A DNA stretch of 64,000 nucleotides, taken from contig NZ_CP147520.1 of assembly GCF_037201975.1 (NCBI RefSeq), positions 7,254,001-7,318,000 on the forward strand, in the 5' to 3' direction. Shown piece after piece: positions 1 through 8,704 of this stretch. This DNA comes from Streptomyces sp. TG1A-60 (GTDB taxonomy: Bacteria; Actinomycetota; Actinomycetes; Streptomycetales; Streptomycetaceae). The position numbers and the translations under genes are program-made. Positions within the stretch are counted from its first letter, which is position 1. Each line of letters begins with the position of its first letter. The notes beneath the pieces were generated by a model. That model was not told where the DNA came from. It saw nothing but the letters and a program-made list of their open reading frames with translations, and ran no database searches.

Positions 1-2
1 CG

Positions 3-1616
3 CTCGTCCGGCTGCGCGCGGACCTGCTGGCCGACGAGGCGAGCCGGGCGGGCGAGAAGGACGAGTTCGCCGACGCCGCCGCCCTCCACGAGGAGGCCGC
101 GGCCCTGTACGACGACGCCGGAGCGCCGGGTCACGCGGCGCTCGCCCGCGCCTGCGCCCTGCTCGCCGCCGCCGAGATGCCCGCGGCGGGCGCGGACGGA
201 GCCGAGGCGAAGGCCGCCGTGCTGACCGCCGCCCACGCCTCCATGGTCCGCCTGCACGAGGAGACGCCCGGCCTCGCTCCGTACCAGGAGGCCCGCCTGC
301 TGCGGCTGCGAGCGACCGCGCTCGGCCTGCGCCTGCAGGCCTCGGCGAGCGAGGAGCACGTCGCGCCGGTCTTCGCCGAGGTGGACCTGCTGCACGCGTT
401 CGCCACCCGGCACGACATCGGCGGGCAGATCTCCGGCGCCCTGCTGCTGCGGGCCAGCACGTACGCCATCTCCGGCGACCTGCCCGCCGCGGTCACCGAG
501 ATCGACGCCCTCCTCGACCGGCTGAAGGCGCACGGCCCCGCCTGGCACCTGCCCCGCACGCTCGGACTGCGTGGCCGGCTCCAGCTCGCCCTCCAGGACG
601 CGCAGGCCGCACACGCGGACCTGGCCGAGGGCCTGCGACTGGCCGCCGACTGGCCGGCCGACACGGTCGACACCGCCCGCCTCCACGGTGACCTGGCCGA
701 GGCCTGCGTGCACCTGGGCCGCCCCGACGAGTCACTGCGGCATCTGACGCGCTCGGCGGAGCTGGAGCTTCGCCGGGGCAGCCGGACTGACGCGCTCTGC
801 ACCTACAGCAACGCGGCCCAGCTCAGCCTCGACCTGGGCCGCGTCGAGGACTGCATCGCTCTGCTCGACTCCCTGCTGGCCGAACCGGACGTCGCCGCCG
901 GAGAGCTGGACGACCGGCTCGTCGCTCAGCTGCGCCTGACCCGCGCCCGCGCGCTGCACGCGGGGGACGACCTCAAGGCCGCCACGGCGGAGTTCGTCGC
1001 CCTCGCTGCCGAGTCGGCCGGCTGGGACGACGATCCGGGGAGCCACGCCATGATCGCCGCGGAGACGGCCGTACTCCTCGGCGAGTCCGGCGAGTTCGGT
1101 CCGGCCCGAGAGGCGGCGGACCAGGCACTCGCCGCCCACGCCCGGGCCCCGCGCTACGAGCAGCTCAGCAACTGCCTGCGCGAACTCGCCCGCGTCCAAG
1201 CTCAAAAGCAGGGCCCCGAGGGCCTGGCCGACACCCTTGCCATCCTCGCCGACGCCGACCGGATCGCCGACGAGGCCCGCGCCGCCGGGTACGAGGCCCA
1301 CGGCCGCTCCCTGGACACGGCCCTGGCCTACGAACACGGGCGGGTCAACGCCTACGCCGGTGAGTACGAGGACGCACTGGCCGCCTTGGAGAAGGCCCTC
1401 GCTCTGCTCGGCGAGCCGGGACCGGAGGACGACCGCGCCGGCGAGTGGGCCGAGTGCGTCCGCCTCGCGGGTGCCGTGGAGGGCATCTACCTGGAACGCC
1501 CCGCCCCTGCCCTCAGCCGCCTCGACGCGGCGGTCTCCCGCCTGACCGCTCTGGGCCGCACCGAGGAGACCGAGCCGCTGATCTCCCTGGCGGCCAGGCT
1601 GCGCGACGAGGAGTGA
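3..1616 (+). CDS. Tetratricopeptide-repeat protein, 5' end outside the window
   Basis: The frame is open from the first bases of the window, so the gene is truncated by the window edge and an internal ATG at 177 is not its start. The visible 537 residues are almost entirely alpha-helical, Ala/Leu/Glu-rich, with repeated A-x-x-x-L-x-x-A-x-x-L spacing typical of TPR arrays. No catalytic motif, signal peptide or membrane segment is visible. Long TPR proteins of this kind in Streptomyces usually act as scaffolds or carry a regulatory N-terminal domain, but that part lies outside the window. It ends with TGA just before a decayed recombinase relic on the other strand. The TPR assignment rests on composition and periodicity, and the function is unknown. 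Confidence 0.75.
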   Translation, partial: LVRLRADLLADEASRAGEKDEFADAAALHEEAAALYDDAGAPGHAALARACALLAAAEMPAAGADGAEAKAAVLTAAHASMVRLHEETPGLAPYQEARLLRLRATALGLRLQASASEEHVAPVFAEVDLLHAFATRHDIGGQISGALLLRASTYAISGDLPAAVTEIDALLDRLKAHGPAWHLPRTLGLRGRLQLALQDAQAAHADLAEGLRLAADWPADTVDTARLHGDLAEACVHLGRPDESLRHLTRSAELELRRGSRTDALCTYSNAAQLSLDLGRVEDCIALLDSLLAEPDVAAGELDDRLVAQLRLTRARALHAGDDLKAATAEFVALAAESAGWDDDPGSHAMIAAETAVLLGESGEFGPAREAADQALAAHARAPRYEQLSNCLRELARVQAQKQGPEGLADTLAILADADRIADEARAAGYEAHGRSLDTALAYEHGRVNAYAGEYEDALAALEKALALLGEPGPEDDRAGEWAECVRLAGAVEGIYLERPAPALSRLDAAVSRLTALGRTEETEPLISLAARLRDEE

Positions 1617-1649
1617 CGCGACGGTGCCGGGGCGACATCCCGCCCCGGC

Positions 1650-2090
1650 ACCGGGGCCCGCCTCCGCGGACCATCTCGCGGATGTACTCGCGTTCGGACT
1701 CGGCCAAGCCGGCGAAGAACGCGAAGAGGGCGGCGCCGTGCCCGGAAGGGTCGTGGACCCCTTGGAGGGGCCCGGTGAGCAGTTCGAGCTCGATGTCGCC
1801 GGTGCGCAGGCCGTCGGCGATGGGACAGGAGTTCCGCGGCGCCGCGTCCGAGGCGCTTCATCTGGCAGCGGAGCGTCGCACTCCTTGCAGGTGCCGCGTG
1901 TGCCTTCCAGGGTGTCCCGGAGGGCGGAGGGGTCCCGGCCGGGCGCGGCGCCGAGGCGGCTGAAGCTGGGGGCGCCTTTGTGGAGGGGCGGTCCGCAGAG
2001 GTAGTCCCGCAGGTAGCCGGCCTTGAGGTGGTTGGCGTGGGCGAGGCGGACGATAAAGGATTCGGTGCCTTCGCCCGGAATTCTCGCGTT
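1650..2090 (-). pseudogene. Decayed TniQ / serine-recombinase relic
   Basis: Two conserved segments are readable in different minus-strand frames. The upstream part (about 2080-1840) reads like a TniQ-type protein, with LAHANHLKAGYLRDYLCGPP and a CKECDAPLP zinc-ribbon start. The downstream part (about 1835-1650) reads like the end of a serine-recombinase catalytic domain: ELLTGPLQGVHDPSGHGAAL followed by LAESEREYIREMVR. A frameshift separates them near 1840. There is no start with a ribosome binding site, and the DNA-binding domain is missing. It is a remnant of a transposition or recombination module between the TPR gene and the glycosyltransferase. The recombinase motif is the surer of the two. 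Confidence 0.6.
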
Positions 2091-2283
2091 ACGACCCGGA
2101 CCACGGGAGACATGCGGCCCGGCCGCACTTCCCGTCTCCCTTGGTCCGTGGCCCTGGGTACCCGGGGCGGCCTCCGAGGCAACAGGCGCTACGGCGACTC
2201 CGAGGCCCCGATAGAGCACGAGGCCGTGAGGCCCGCGCGCCGCTGGGTCGATGACCGCGGCACCGCCGGGTACTTTCGCGGCC

Positions 2284-3621
2284 ATGCGTATCACTGCACC
2301 GCGCACGCACGGCGGCACTCCCGCGTCCCCGCACACCACGTCCGTCGCGGTACTGATGGAACTGCTCAGGAACGACGCGTCCGGTGGGCATGTGAAGTGC
2401 TGGGAGCGGTTCGCCGAGGCGGCGGCCCGGCGCGCGGACGAGGGAGCCGGCCTCGACCTGACCGTCTATGTGCTCGGGCATCACGAACACGTCGAGGAAC
2501 TCTCGCCCCATGTGCGGTTCGTCGCCGTTCGGCCGGTGCTGAGCACGGCCGCGATCATGCCCGCGGTGGGCGGCGTGGACATCACCGACCTCGTACCCCA
2601 CCACCCCCGCCTCGCCGGGCTACTGCCCCGGCACGATGTCTGGCACCTCACCCACACCTTCGCGTTCGCGTCGACCGCCGTCCGGCTCGCCCGCCGTGCC
2701 GACCCGGCGTCCCGCCCGGGTCTCGTGGCCTCGCTGCACACGGACGTCCCGGCACTCGCCTCCGTCTACACCCGTCAGGCGATGGACAGGGTGCCCGGCC
2801 TGTCCCGGCTGTCCGGCGGCCCCGCGGCCGGGTTGCCGTACCTGGTCGGGGAACTCGCCCGGCGCCGGCGCGACCGGCTGCTGCGTCGCTGCGACCGGGT
2901 GCTCGCGTCGTCGCCCGAGGCATGCGAGGAGATCGGTGCGATCACCGGCCCCGATCGTGTGTCCCTGCTGCGCCGCGGTGTCGATCACGAGCGGTTCCGG
3001 TCCGATCCGGCGGCCCGCCGCGAGCTGGCCCGTGTCCACGGGATCCCAGCGGACACGCCGCTCGTGCTGTTCGTAGGCCGGGCGGATGCCTCCAAACGCC
3101 TCCCGCTCCTCGCGGAGGCCGTCCTGCGCCTCAGGCACCGGGGCCACCGCGCGCATCTGGTGGTCGTTGGCTCCGGTGCCGCCACCGGCCTCGTCACCCG
3201 ACTGCTGGGTCCCGACGTGACACACCTCGGGCCGCAGCCGCAGGAGTGGCTGGCACGGGTGTACGCCGGCTGCGACGTCTTCGCGCTGCCGTCGCACACG
3301 GAGACCGTCGGGAATGTCGTCGCCGAGGCGATGGCCTGCGGTCTGCCCGTGGTCCTGCCGGAGTGCGCCGCGACGACACAGTGGCTGGCCGCCCCCGGAG
3401 GCGACGGCCTCCTGGTGCGGGACGACACCCAGGAGGGCTGGACCCGGGCGCTGGAGGACCTGCTCGCCCGGCCGGAGGCACGGCGGGCGATGGGACGGCA
3501 GGCGGCCCGGACCGCGCGGACCAGGCATCCCACGTGGACGCGAGTGCTGGAGGAGGATCTCCTGCCCGTGTGGCAGGAGGCCGCCGGGACGGTCGAGAGA
3601 GCAGGCGCACTCCGTTCCTGA
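2284..3621 (+). CDS. GT4-family glycosyltransferase
   Basis: A 445-residue GT-B glycosyltransferase, probably cytosolic, transferring a sugar from a nucleotide donor. The C-terminal half has the family landmarks: LFVGRADASKRLPLLAEA (donor-domain start), GPQPQEWLARVYAGCDVFALPS, and the E-x7-E motif in TETVGNVVAEAMACGLPVV. The N-terminal acceptor domain begins SVAVLMELLRNDASGGHVKCWERF. The start is uncertain: ATG 2251 and ATG 2284 are in frame and neither has a good ribosome binding site. 2284 is preferred because conserved-looking sequence begins there. It converges on the DMT exporter gene with a 7-bp gap. The acceptor cannot be told from sequence. Confidence 0.85.
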   Translation: MRITAPRTHGGTPASPHTTSVAVLMELLRNDASGGHVKCWERFAEAAARRADEGAGLDLTVYVLGHHEHVEELSPHVRFVAVRPVLSTAAIMPAVGGVDITDLVPHHPRLAGLLPRHDVWHLTHTFAFASTAVRLARRADPASRPGLVASLHTDVPALASVYTRQAMDRVPGLSRLSGGPAAGLPYLVGELARRRRDRLLRRCDRVLASSPEACEEIGAITGPDRVSLLRRGVDHERFRSDPAARRELARVHGIPADTPLVLFVGRADASKRLPLLAEAVLRLRHRGHRAHLVVVGSGAATGLVTRLLGPDVTHLGPQPQEWLARVYAGCDVFALPSHTETVGNVVAEAMACGLPVVLPECAATTQWLAAPGGDGLLVRDDTQEGWTRALEDLLARPEARRAMGRQAARTARTRHPTWTRVLEEDLLPVWQEAAGTVERAGALRS

Positions 3622-3628
3622 GCGGCGT

Positions 3629-4582
3629 TCACCGCCCGGCACCATGGGGCGGCTCGCCCCGGGGCGACGACCGCCCGCCCGTTCCGTGCCCCGCTGCGGA
3701 TTCCTGCCGCCGTGTGTCCCGCTGGTGCAGTGCCGTGATCGCCGGTGACGTGTCCAGGCAGAGAATGCCGACGACGGTCGCGGCCACACCGGTGACCGTG
3801 AGCGCCGTGAGCGGCCATCCCACGTGCAACGTCTCGCCGAACAACGTGGCCCCCACTGCCACGGCGACGACCGGCTCGGCGGTGTCGATCACCGTCACCG
3901 AGGCGGCGAGCGGCCCCTCCCGGAACGCGCTCTGGATCAACAGCAGTCCGCCGATGCTCGCGATGACGAGGAGGTATGTCTGCCAGGCCGAGAGAACGGC
4001 GACGAAACCACGTGGCATCCGGGCCACGGTGGCGGCGAGCAGCACTGACTGGAACCCCATCACCGTACCTGCGGCCAGGGCCGTGAAGGACGCTCGCCCC
4101 ACCCCCGCGACATACGCGCGCGCGACCAGGGCGCAGACCACCACGGCGGCGACCGCTCCCAGCGCGAGGAGCCAGGGACCGAGGCGCGCCGTCGCCGGAT
4201 CCCCGCCAGTGGGCCGGGCCGTGGCCAAAGCGGCGGCCAGGCCGGCTGCCACCGCCAGTGTGCCGCTCCACTCGCGCACCCCCAGCCGCACCCGGTGCAG
4301 GCGGGCCGACAGCGGGATGGCGAAGACGAGCTCGCAGATGATCAACGGCTGCACCAGGCTGAGCGGACCGAACGCCAGCGCCAGGGACTGAAACCCGTAC
4401 GCCACAACGGCCAGCCCGATGCCGGACAGCCACATCGGCTGCCGCAGCAGGTGCCACAGCAGCCGCCAGGACAACGCCTCCTCGGCCGGCCGGGTGCTCG
4501 CCGAGCGCTGCTGGAGCACACCGGCCACCGCGAAGCAGACACCCGCGGCGAGGGAGGCGAGAACGGCGACGGTCATCCGCAA
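3629..4582 (-). CDS. DMT-family (EamA-type) membrane transporter
   Basis: A 317-residue protein with about nine or ten hydrophobic segments arranged as two EamA-like repeats, which is the drug/metabolite transporter architecture. Typical features are the N-terminal segment with LASLAAGVCFAVAGVLQQRS, the mid-repeat ALAFGPLSLVQPLIICELVF, and TVIDTAEPVVAVAVGATLFGE near the end of repeat two. The hydrophilic C-terminal tail of about 35 residues is Arg/Gly-rich and probably cytosolic. The start is TTG 4582 or ATG 4576. Substrate is unknown; the family exports small metabolites or amino acids. It stands alone and converges with the glycosyltransferase gene. Confidence 0.85.
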   Translation of the reverse strand: MRMTVAVLASLAAGVCFAVAGVLQQRSASTRPAEEALSWRLLWHLLRQPMWLSGIGLAVVAYGFQSLALAFGPLSLVQPLIICELVFAIPLSARLHRVRLGVREWSGTLAVAAGLAAALATARPTGGDPATARLGPWLLALGAVAAVVVCALVARAYVAGVGRASFTALAAGTVMGFQSVLLAATVARMPRGFVAVLSAWQTYLLVIASIGGLLLIQSAFREGPLAASVTVIDTAEPVVAVAVGATLFGETLHVGWPLTALTVTGVAATVVGILCLDTSPAITALHQRDTRRQESAAGHGTGGRSSPRGEPPHGAGR

Positions 4583-4612
4583 GCCGGCGTTCCGAAGCGG
4601 CGGGGCGCCGCG

Positions 4613-5305
4613 TCAGCCCCGCGACCGCGGCGGCCTGGCATGCGTGGACAGCCGTTGCCGGTCGCCGATGTCGACGGGCCGGGGCGGCGGAAGCTCGTAG
4701 CGCACCGGGAGGCGATCGTCGGCGAGCCGCGGTTCGAGGGTGCGGACGGCGTTGCGCCTCCACGGCATGCGGGCGAAGTCGGCCTGCCCGTGCGGCACGT
4801 TGCGGGCGACACGGCACGCCGCCAGGGCGGTACGCAGCCCGAGGTGCTTGCGGTCGATCACCGTCTGGGCGCCCACGCGTTCCCGGTGGAACCCCTCCAG
4901 CGGCAGCCGGCTCGGCACCACGGCGTGCCGGATGTCAAAGAGCCGGTTGTCTCCTGTGATCATGCGGCGGGACTCGGTGTGCCAGGTCTCAGTGCCCGGG
5001 TACGGCGTCATGACCGTCGGACGCACGATCTCCGGCATCGTCTGCGCGGACTTCCGCACCAGCCGGAAGCGCGCGGCATCCCGGTCCGGGTCCACGACCA
5101 GGTCGATCGCCACGTCGATGCCCAGCTTCCGTGCACGCTCCAGCGCACGGAAGTCGTCGTCGCTGCTGATCCGCTTGCGGCACCGGTCGAGCCTCTCGCG
5201 GTCGAGGGCCCCATGCCGAGGAACGTGTACCGCAATCCCCGCGAGGCGGCGTGGGCGACGTCGCGTACGTGGGCGAGGTTGCGCTGGGTGCTCCACGGTG
5301 CGGGC
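4613..5305 (-). pseudogene. Decayed second copy of hpnR (C-terminal half)
   Basis: From about 5210 to 4613 the minus strand reads a protein clearly related to the last 200 residues of the intact hpnR gene at 6.4-7.9 kb. Shared blocks include VMTPYPGTE-WHTESRR, RLFDI-HAVVP and RKHLGLRTA. The upstream part continues in another frame (RGLRYTFLGMG, matching LGLKYMFLGME in the intact copy), so one base has been lost just after that motif near 5217. The B12-binding domain and the radical-SAM CxxxCxxC motif are absent. Many substitutions in otherwise conserved positions show long decay. It is an inverted, partial paralogue of its neighbour. Confidence 0.8.
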
Positions 5306-6014
5306 CTCCTGAACGAGGGGGAAGGGCGGCATGCGGTGGTCCCGGGGGCTGCTCCGAGAGCTCGCGCATCAGCGCGTCGAGCCGCTCCGAGGGCGGCTCC
5401 GGTACGGCGGTGTGGCGCTTCCGGGGCAGGTCGGCGGCTGCGGTGGACATGAGCCTCCGGAAGTGTCGGGCCGAGTGGGGCGCCCGGCGGTGGATGCCGT
5501 CGCGCACTGCCCGGCAAGCGGTGAGTGGGGACCAACGCGTCACGCATGGCGCCGCTGTCGTTGCCGTCCGGGCAGGGGCGAGCTTTCCCGCGGCGAGCCG
5601 CAGTGTCCACGTCAGTCTCGGAGTCACCCTTCGGCCATGCCCTGAAACACGGCATGACCCATGTGCGGGAACCCTGTCCGTCACGCGAGTGACGTCATAG
5701 GCCGACCGGTTGCAGAGTGTGCCGGGCGGCAGTTGTGAGTCCGACCCGCCGTACCTGTCACCGGGGCAGGGGCGACTGGTTCTGGGCATTCCCCGGACCC
5801 CGGGCGCGTTGGCTGCGACTGGAACCCGCCGACAGTACGCCGTGCCACGGAATCGTCGGGCACGACACACTTCGCCTCCCCTTCGGAACCCGCGCCGGTC
5901 GAGCCGGGGGTCAGGCCCGCGGCAGCCAGACCGAGCACGGTGATCACCGCGCCGATCCAGCAGTCGTTTCAGACGACGCCGACCCGTGCGCCGTGTCTTC
6001 TGGTGTTCGCCGAC
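5306..6014. other. Non-coding stretch between relics
   Basis: No frame here has a convincing start, ribosome binding site and family motif. A short minus-strand stretch near 5450-5340 (STAAADLPRKRHTAVPEPP) looks like the N-terminus of some lost protein but could not be assigned. The stretch sits between the hpnR relic and a TPP-enzyme relic and is best read as decayed DNA. Confidence 0.5.
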
Positions 6015-6135
6015 TCGTGCCGCAACGCCTGTGGGAACGGGGCGTGACGCGGGTGTACGGCCATTCCGGAGACGGGAGCAACGGACTGCTCGGCGCCTTC
6101 GACCGGCAAAGGGGGCCTGGAGTTCATGCGGTCGA
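6015..6135 (+). pseudogene. Thiamine-pyrophosphate enzyme N-terminal relic
   Basis: A single block of about 30 codons, RLWERGVTRVYGHSGDGSNG then LLGAFDR, matches the N-terminal signature of TPP-dependent oxidase/synthase-like enzymes (W-G-V-x-x-V-F-G-x-P-G-D-G-x-N-G). The proline after the first glycine pair is replaced, and the following RHE region is not readable. The remaining 500 or more residues of such an enzyme are missing. Confidence 0.5.
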
Positions 6136-6420
6136 CGGGCCGCTCACCCGTCCGGACGCGCTGGGCAGGGCATGAGGGAGGGCGGCGGCCAGGATGGAGG
6201 GTGCTGTCCCAGGTAAGAGGTCCGGAGCCGTCCGCTGCGCGGCCGGACGGGTGAATGAGAGTGCCTTGATCCGCAGGAAGAGCGGGTCGTCGAGCACCGA
6301 TCGACGGAGTACCGCCGGTCTTGGGCCCTTCGGCGGACGGTGGTTCCGGCCCGCCCCCGTGGAGCCCCCTGACGGCTGCCGCCCGGCCGCCGTCCCCGTC
6401 CGCCGTCCACCGAGGTGACC

Positions 6421-7914
6421 ATGCGCCTGCTTCTCGTCCATCCCAGCTCCCTGATGTACTCGGAGATCTTCCTGCGTCTGGAGCCGCTCGGCCTGGAGCG
6501 GGTGGCCGGCGCTGCCCGCGACGCGGGCCACGAGGTGAGGATCGTGGACCTGCAGGTGACCGGCACCAAGGAACTGGCCCGCGAGTTCACCTCCTTCCGC
6601 CCCGACGCCCTCGGCGTCTCCCTGAACTACCTGGCCAACATCCCCGAGGCGATCGGCCTCGCCCACGCGGCCAAGCGCGCCGCCCCGGACTGCTTCGTCT
6701 TCTTCGGCGGGCACAGCGTGTCCTTCGTGGCGGAGGACGTGCTCGCACAGGCCGCGGGGGCCGTGGACGCGGTGATCCGCGGCGAAGGGGAACCGGCCGT
6801 GGTTCCGCTGCTGGAAGCGGTGCGTGACGGAGGGCTGGAGGGCGTGCCGGGAATCGTCACTCCGACGGGCCGTGGCCCCGAACCGCGGATGCTGCACGGC
6901 ATCGACAGCCCCGCGCCGGCGCGCGACCTGACGCGGCACCGGCGCAGGTACTTCATCGGGGAACTGGATCCCTGCGCGTCGATCGAGTTCACCCGAGGTT
7001 GCCCGTGGGACTGCTCCTTCTGCTCCGCCTGGACCTTCTACGGCCGCAGCTACCGCAAAGCCTCCCCCGAGGCGGCCGGCGCGGAGATGGCGAGCATCCG
7101 GGAACCGAACGTGTTCATCGTCGACGACGTCGCCTTCATCCGGCCCGAGCACGGGCACGCCATCGCCGCCGAGCTGGAACGCCGCAGGATCCGCAAGCAC
7201 TACTACCTGGAGACCCGCAGCGACGTCCTGCTGCGTAACGAGGAGGTCTTCCAGCGCTGGGCCCGACTCGGCCTGAAGTACATGTTCCTCGGCATGGAGG
7301 CCATCGACGCCGAGGGACTGGACCTGTACCGCAAACGGGTCAGCCCCGACGACAACTTCCGCGCCCTGGAAGTGGCACGCCGGCTCGGCCTCAGCGTGGC
7401 GATCAACCTCATCGTGGACCCGGCGTGGGACGAGGAACGCTTCCGTGTCGTCCGTGAGTTCGCGCTCGCCGTCCCGGAGATCGTGCACCTGACGGTGATG
7501 ACGCCCTACCCCGGAACGGAGATCTGGCACACCGAGTCCCGCAGGCTCACCACCCGCGACTACCGGCTGTTCGACATCCAGCACGCCGTGGTGCCCACCA
7601 CCTTGCCGCTGGACGTCTTCTACCGCGAACTGGTGAAGACCCAGTCGGTCATCAACCGCAAGCACCTCGGCCTGCGGACCGCGGCGGGCGCCCTACGCGT
7701 CCTGGGCGGCAACCTCGCCCGCGGACAGACCAACTTCGCCCGCATGCTGTGGAAATTCAACCGTGTCTACAACCCCGCACGGCAGTTGGCCGACCACCGC
7801 CGCCCGGTGCGCTACGAGCTCCCGCTCCCGCGGCATCTGGACGTCGGTGACCGCCGCAAGCTGTACGTCCACACCCGGCCGGCCGGCCGACGCGACGCCG
7901 GACGGGCAGAATAG
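6421..7914 (+). CDS. hpnR: B12-binding radical SAM hopanoid C-3 methylase
   Basis: A 497-residue enzyme expected to methylate C-3 of hopanoids in the A ring, using cobalamin and S-adenosylmethionine. Residues 1-150 form a B12-binding-like domain opening MRLLLVHPSSLMYSE, followed by a radical SAM domain with the CPWDCSFC (CxxxCxxC) iron-sulfur motif near residue 200 and a long C-terminal region with VMTPYPGTEIWHTESRR. Length and the opening motif agree with HpnR. ATG 6421 is chosen over GTG 6415 because the GAGG before it then has normal spacing. No squalene-hopene cyclase is in the window, so the substrate pathway must lie elsewhere. A degraded inverted copy lies 1.1 kb upstream. Confidence 0.85.
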   Translation: MRLLLVHPSSLMYSEIFLRLEPLGLERVAGAARDAGHEVRIVDLQVTGTKELAREFTSFRPDALGVSLNYLANIPEAIGLAHAAKRAAPDCFVFFGGHSVSFVAEDVLAQAAGAVDAVIRGEGEPAVVPLLEAVRDGGLEGVPGIVTPTGRGPEPRMLHGIDSPAPARDLTRHRRRYFIGELDPCASIEFTRGCPWDCSFCSAWTFYGRSYRKASPEAAGAEMASIREPNVFIVDDVAFIRPEHGHAIAAELERRRIRKHYYLETRSDVLLRNEEVFQRWARLGLKYMFLGMEAIDAEGLDLYRKRVSPDDNFRALEVARRLGLSVAINLIVDPAWDEERFRVVREFALAVPEIVHLTVMTPYPGTEIWHTESRRLTTRDYRLFDIQHAVVPTTLPLDVFYRELVKTQSVINRKHLGLRTAAGALRVLGGNLARGQTNFARMLWKFNRVYNPARQLADHRRPVRYELPLPRHLDVGDRRKLYVHTRPAGRRDAGRAE

Positions 7915-8704
7915 GACGGTGCCGCACGCGGACATCCACGGCTACCGCACGATCATCGGGTGAACGCGCTTGACCTGCAAGAAGTATGCAAAGGGAGCGC
8001 AGGACTCGGCGCATGGAGCGTTGCGCTTCTCGAGAAGGGGAACGGTGGAAGACCGTGTGCCCTGTGGCCCCATGGGGCCACAGGATCCTTACCAGCGCAG
8101 TCATGGATCCCACCCGCGCTGCTCGGCTCAGTGTCCGGTTCCATCCGGACGGAGACCCGGCACCCGGAAGCTGGAGCAACTCGTCGTGCCGGTTACCTCC
8201 TCTTCGCCCGGGTCGAGATCTTCTCGGAGAAGATCCGCGGGGCCGGATGACGTCGTTCCGAGACTGGCTCATCGCGGTAGGACGTCAGCTCGCACATCAG
8301 CCGGGACCGGCTCAGGACCTGGAGGTCCACGACGCGGGGGCGTACGCCAGGGCACTGGGTGGACGAGCAGCAGACGCGCTGTCACCTTGCTACCGGCTCG
8401 GGGACGGGGCGTGTCCGAACTTCTGATGGCGGGTGGTCAAAACGAACCTGCCCGTGCCTGTCCCTGCGTACGGCCATTCAGCAGCACTGGACGTTGCGAA
8501 AGGAGTGGTTTTTCTGGTGCGTCGGTACGGGGGGGCTCCGGGGGCGTGGCGCTGAGGAAAGCACCGGGTAATGGAACGGCATCGTGGGATCCGGACGTAC
8601 CGGTTGATGTGCCGCTCCGGACGATGAAACCGGAGGTGTTCCGCGGTACCGCCCATACACTCCGACGGATCGTCGACCAGACCGAAGCGTAGGGAGACAG
8701 CCCG
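7915..8704. other. 790-bp intergenic region with a perfect palindrome
   Basis: No supported gene. A 59-codon frame at 8247-8426 starting MTSFRDWLIAVGRQLAHQPG has no recognised family and no clear ribosome binding site, and may be a relic. The stretch holds the 24-bp palindrome at 8061-8084. The end (from about 8640) is the leader of the SDR gene, with GTAGGGAGA as its ribosome binding site. Confidence 0.45.
8061..8084. repeat. Perfect 24-bp palindrome
   Basis: Each 12-base arm, CCTGTGGCCCCA, is followed directly by its exact complement, with no spacer and CCATGG at the centre. It is not followed by a T-run, so it does not look like an intrinsic terminator, and it sits about 150 bp after hpnR and 620 bp before the SDR gene. 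It could be a protein-binding site or a cruciform-forming element. Confidence 0.7.

Noticed and set aside
7970..8692. A 240-codon plus-strand frame between hpnR and the SDR gene
   Set aside because: It runs through the 24-bp palindrome and the SDR leader, has no ribosome binding site and no recognisable domain.
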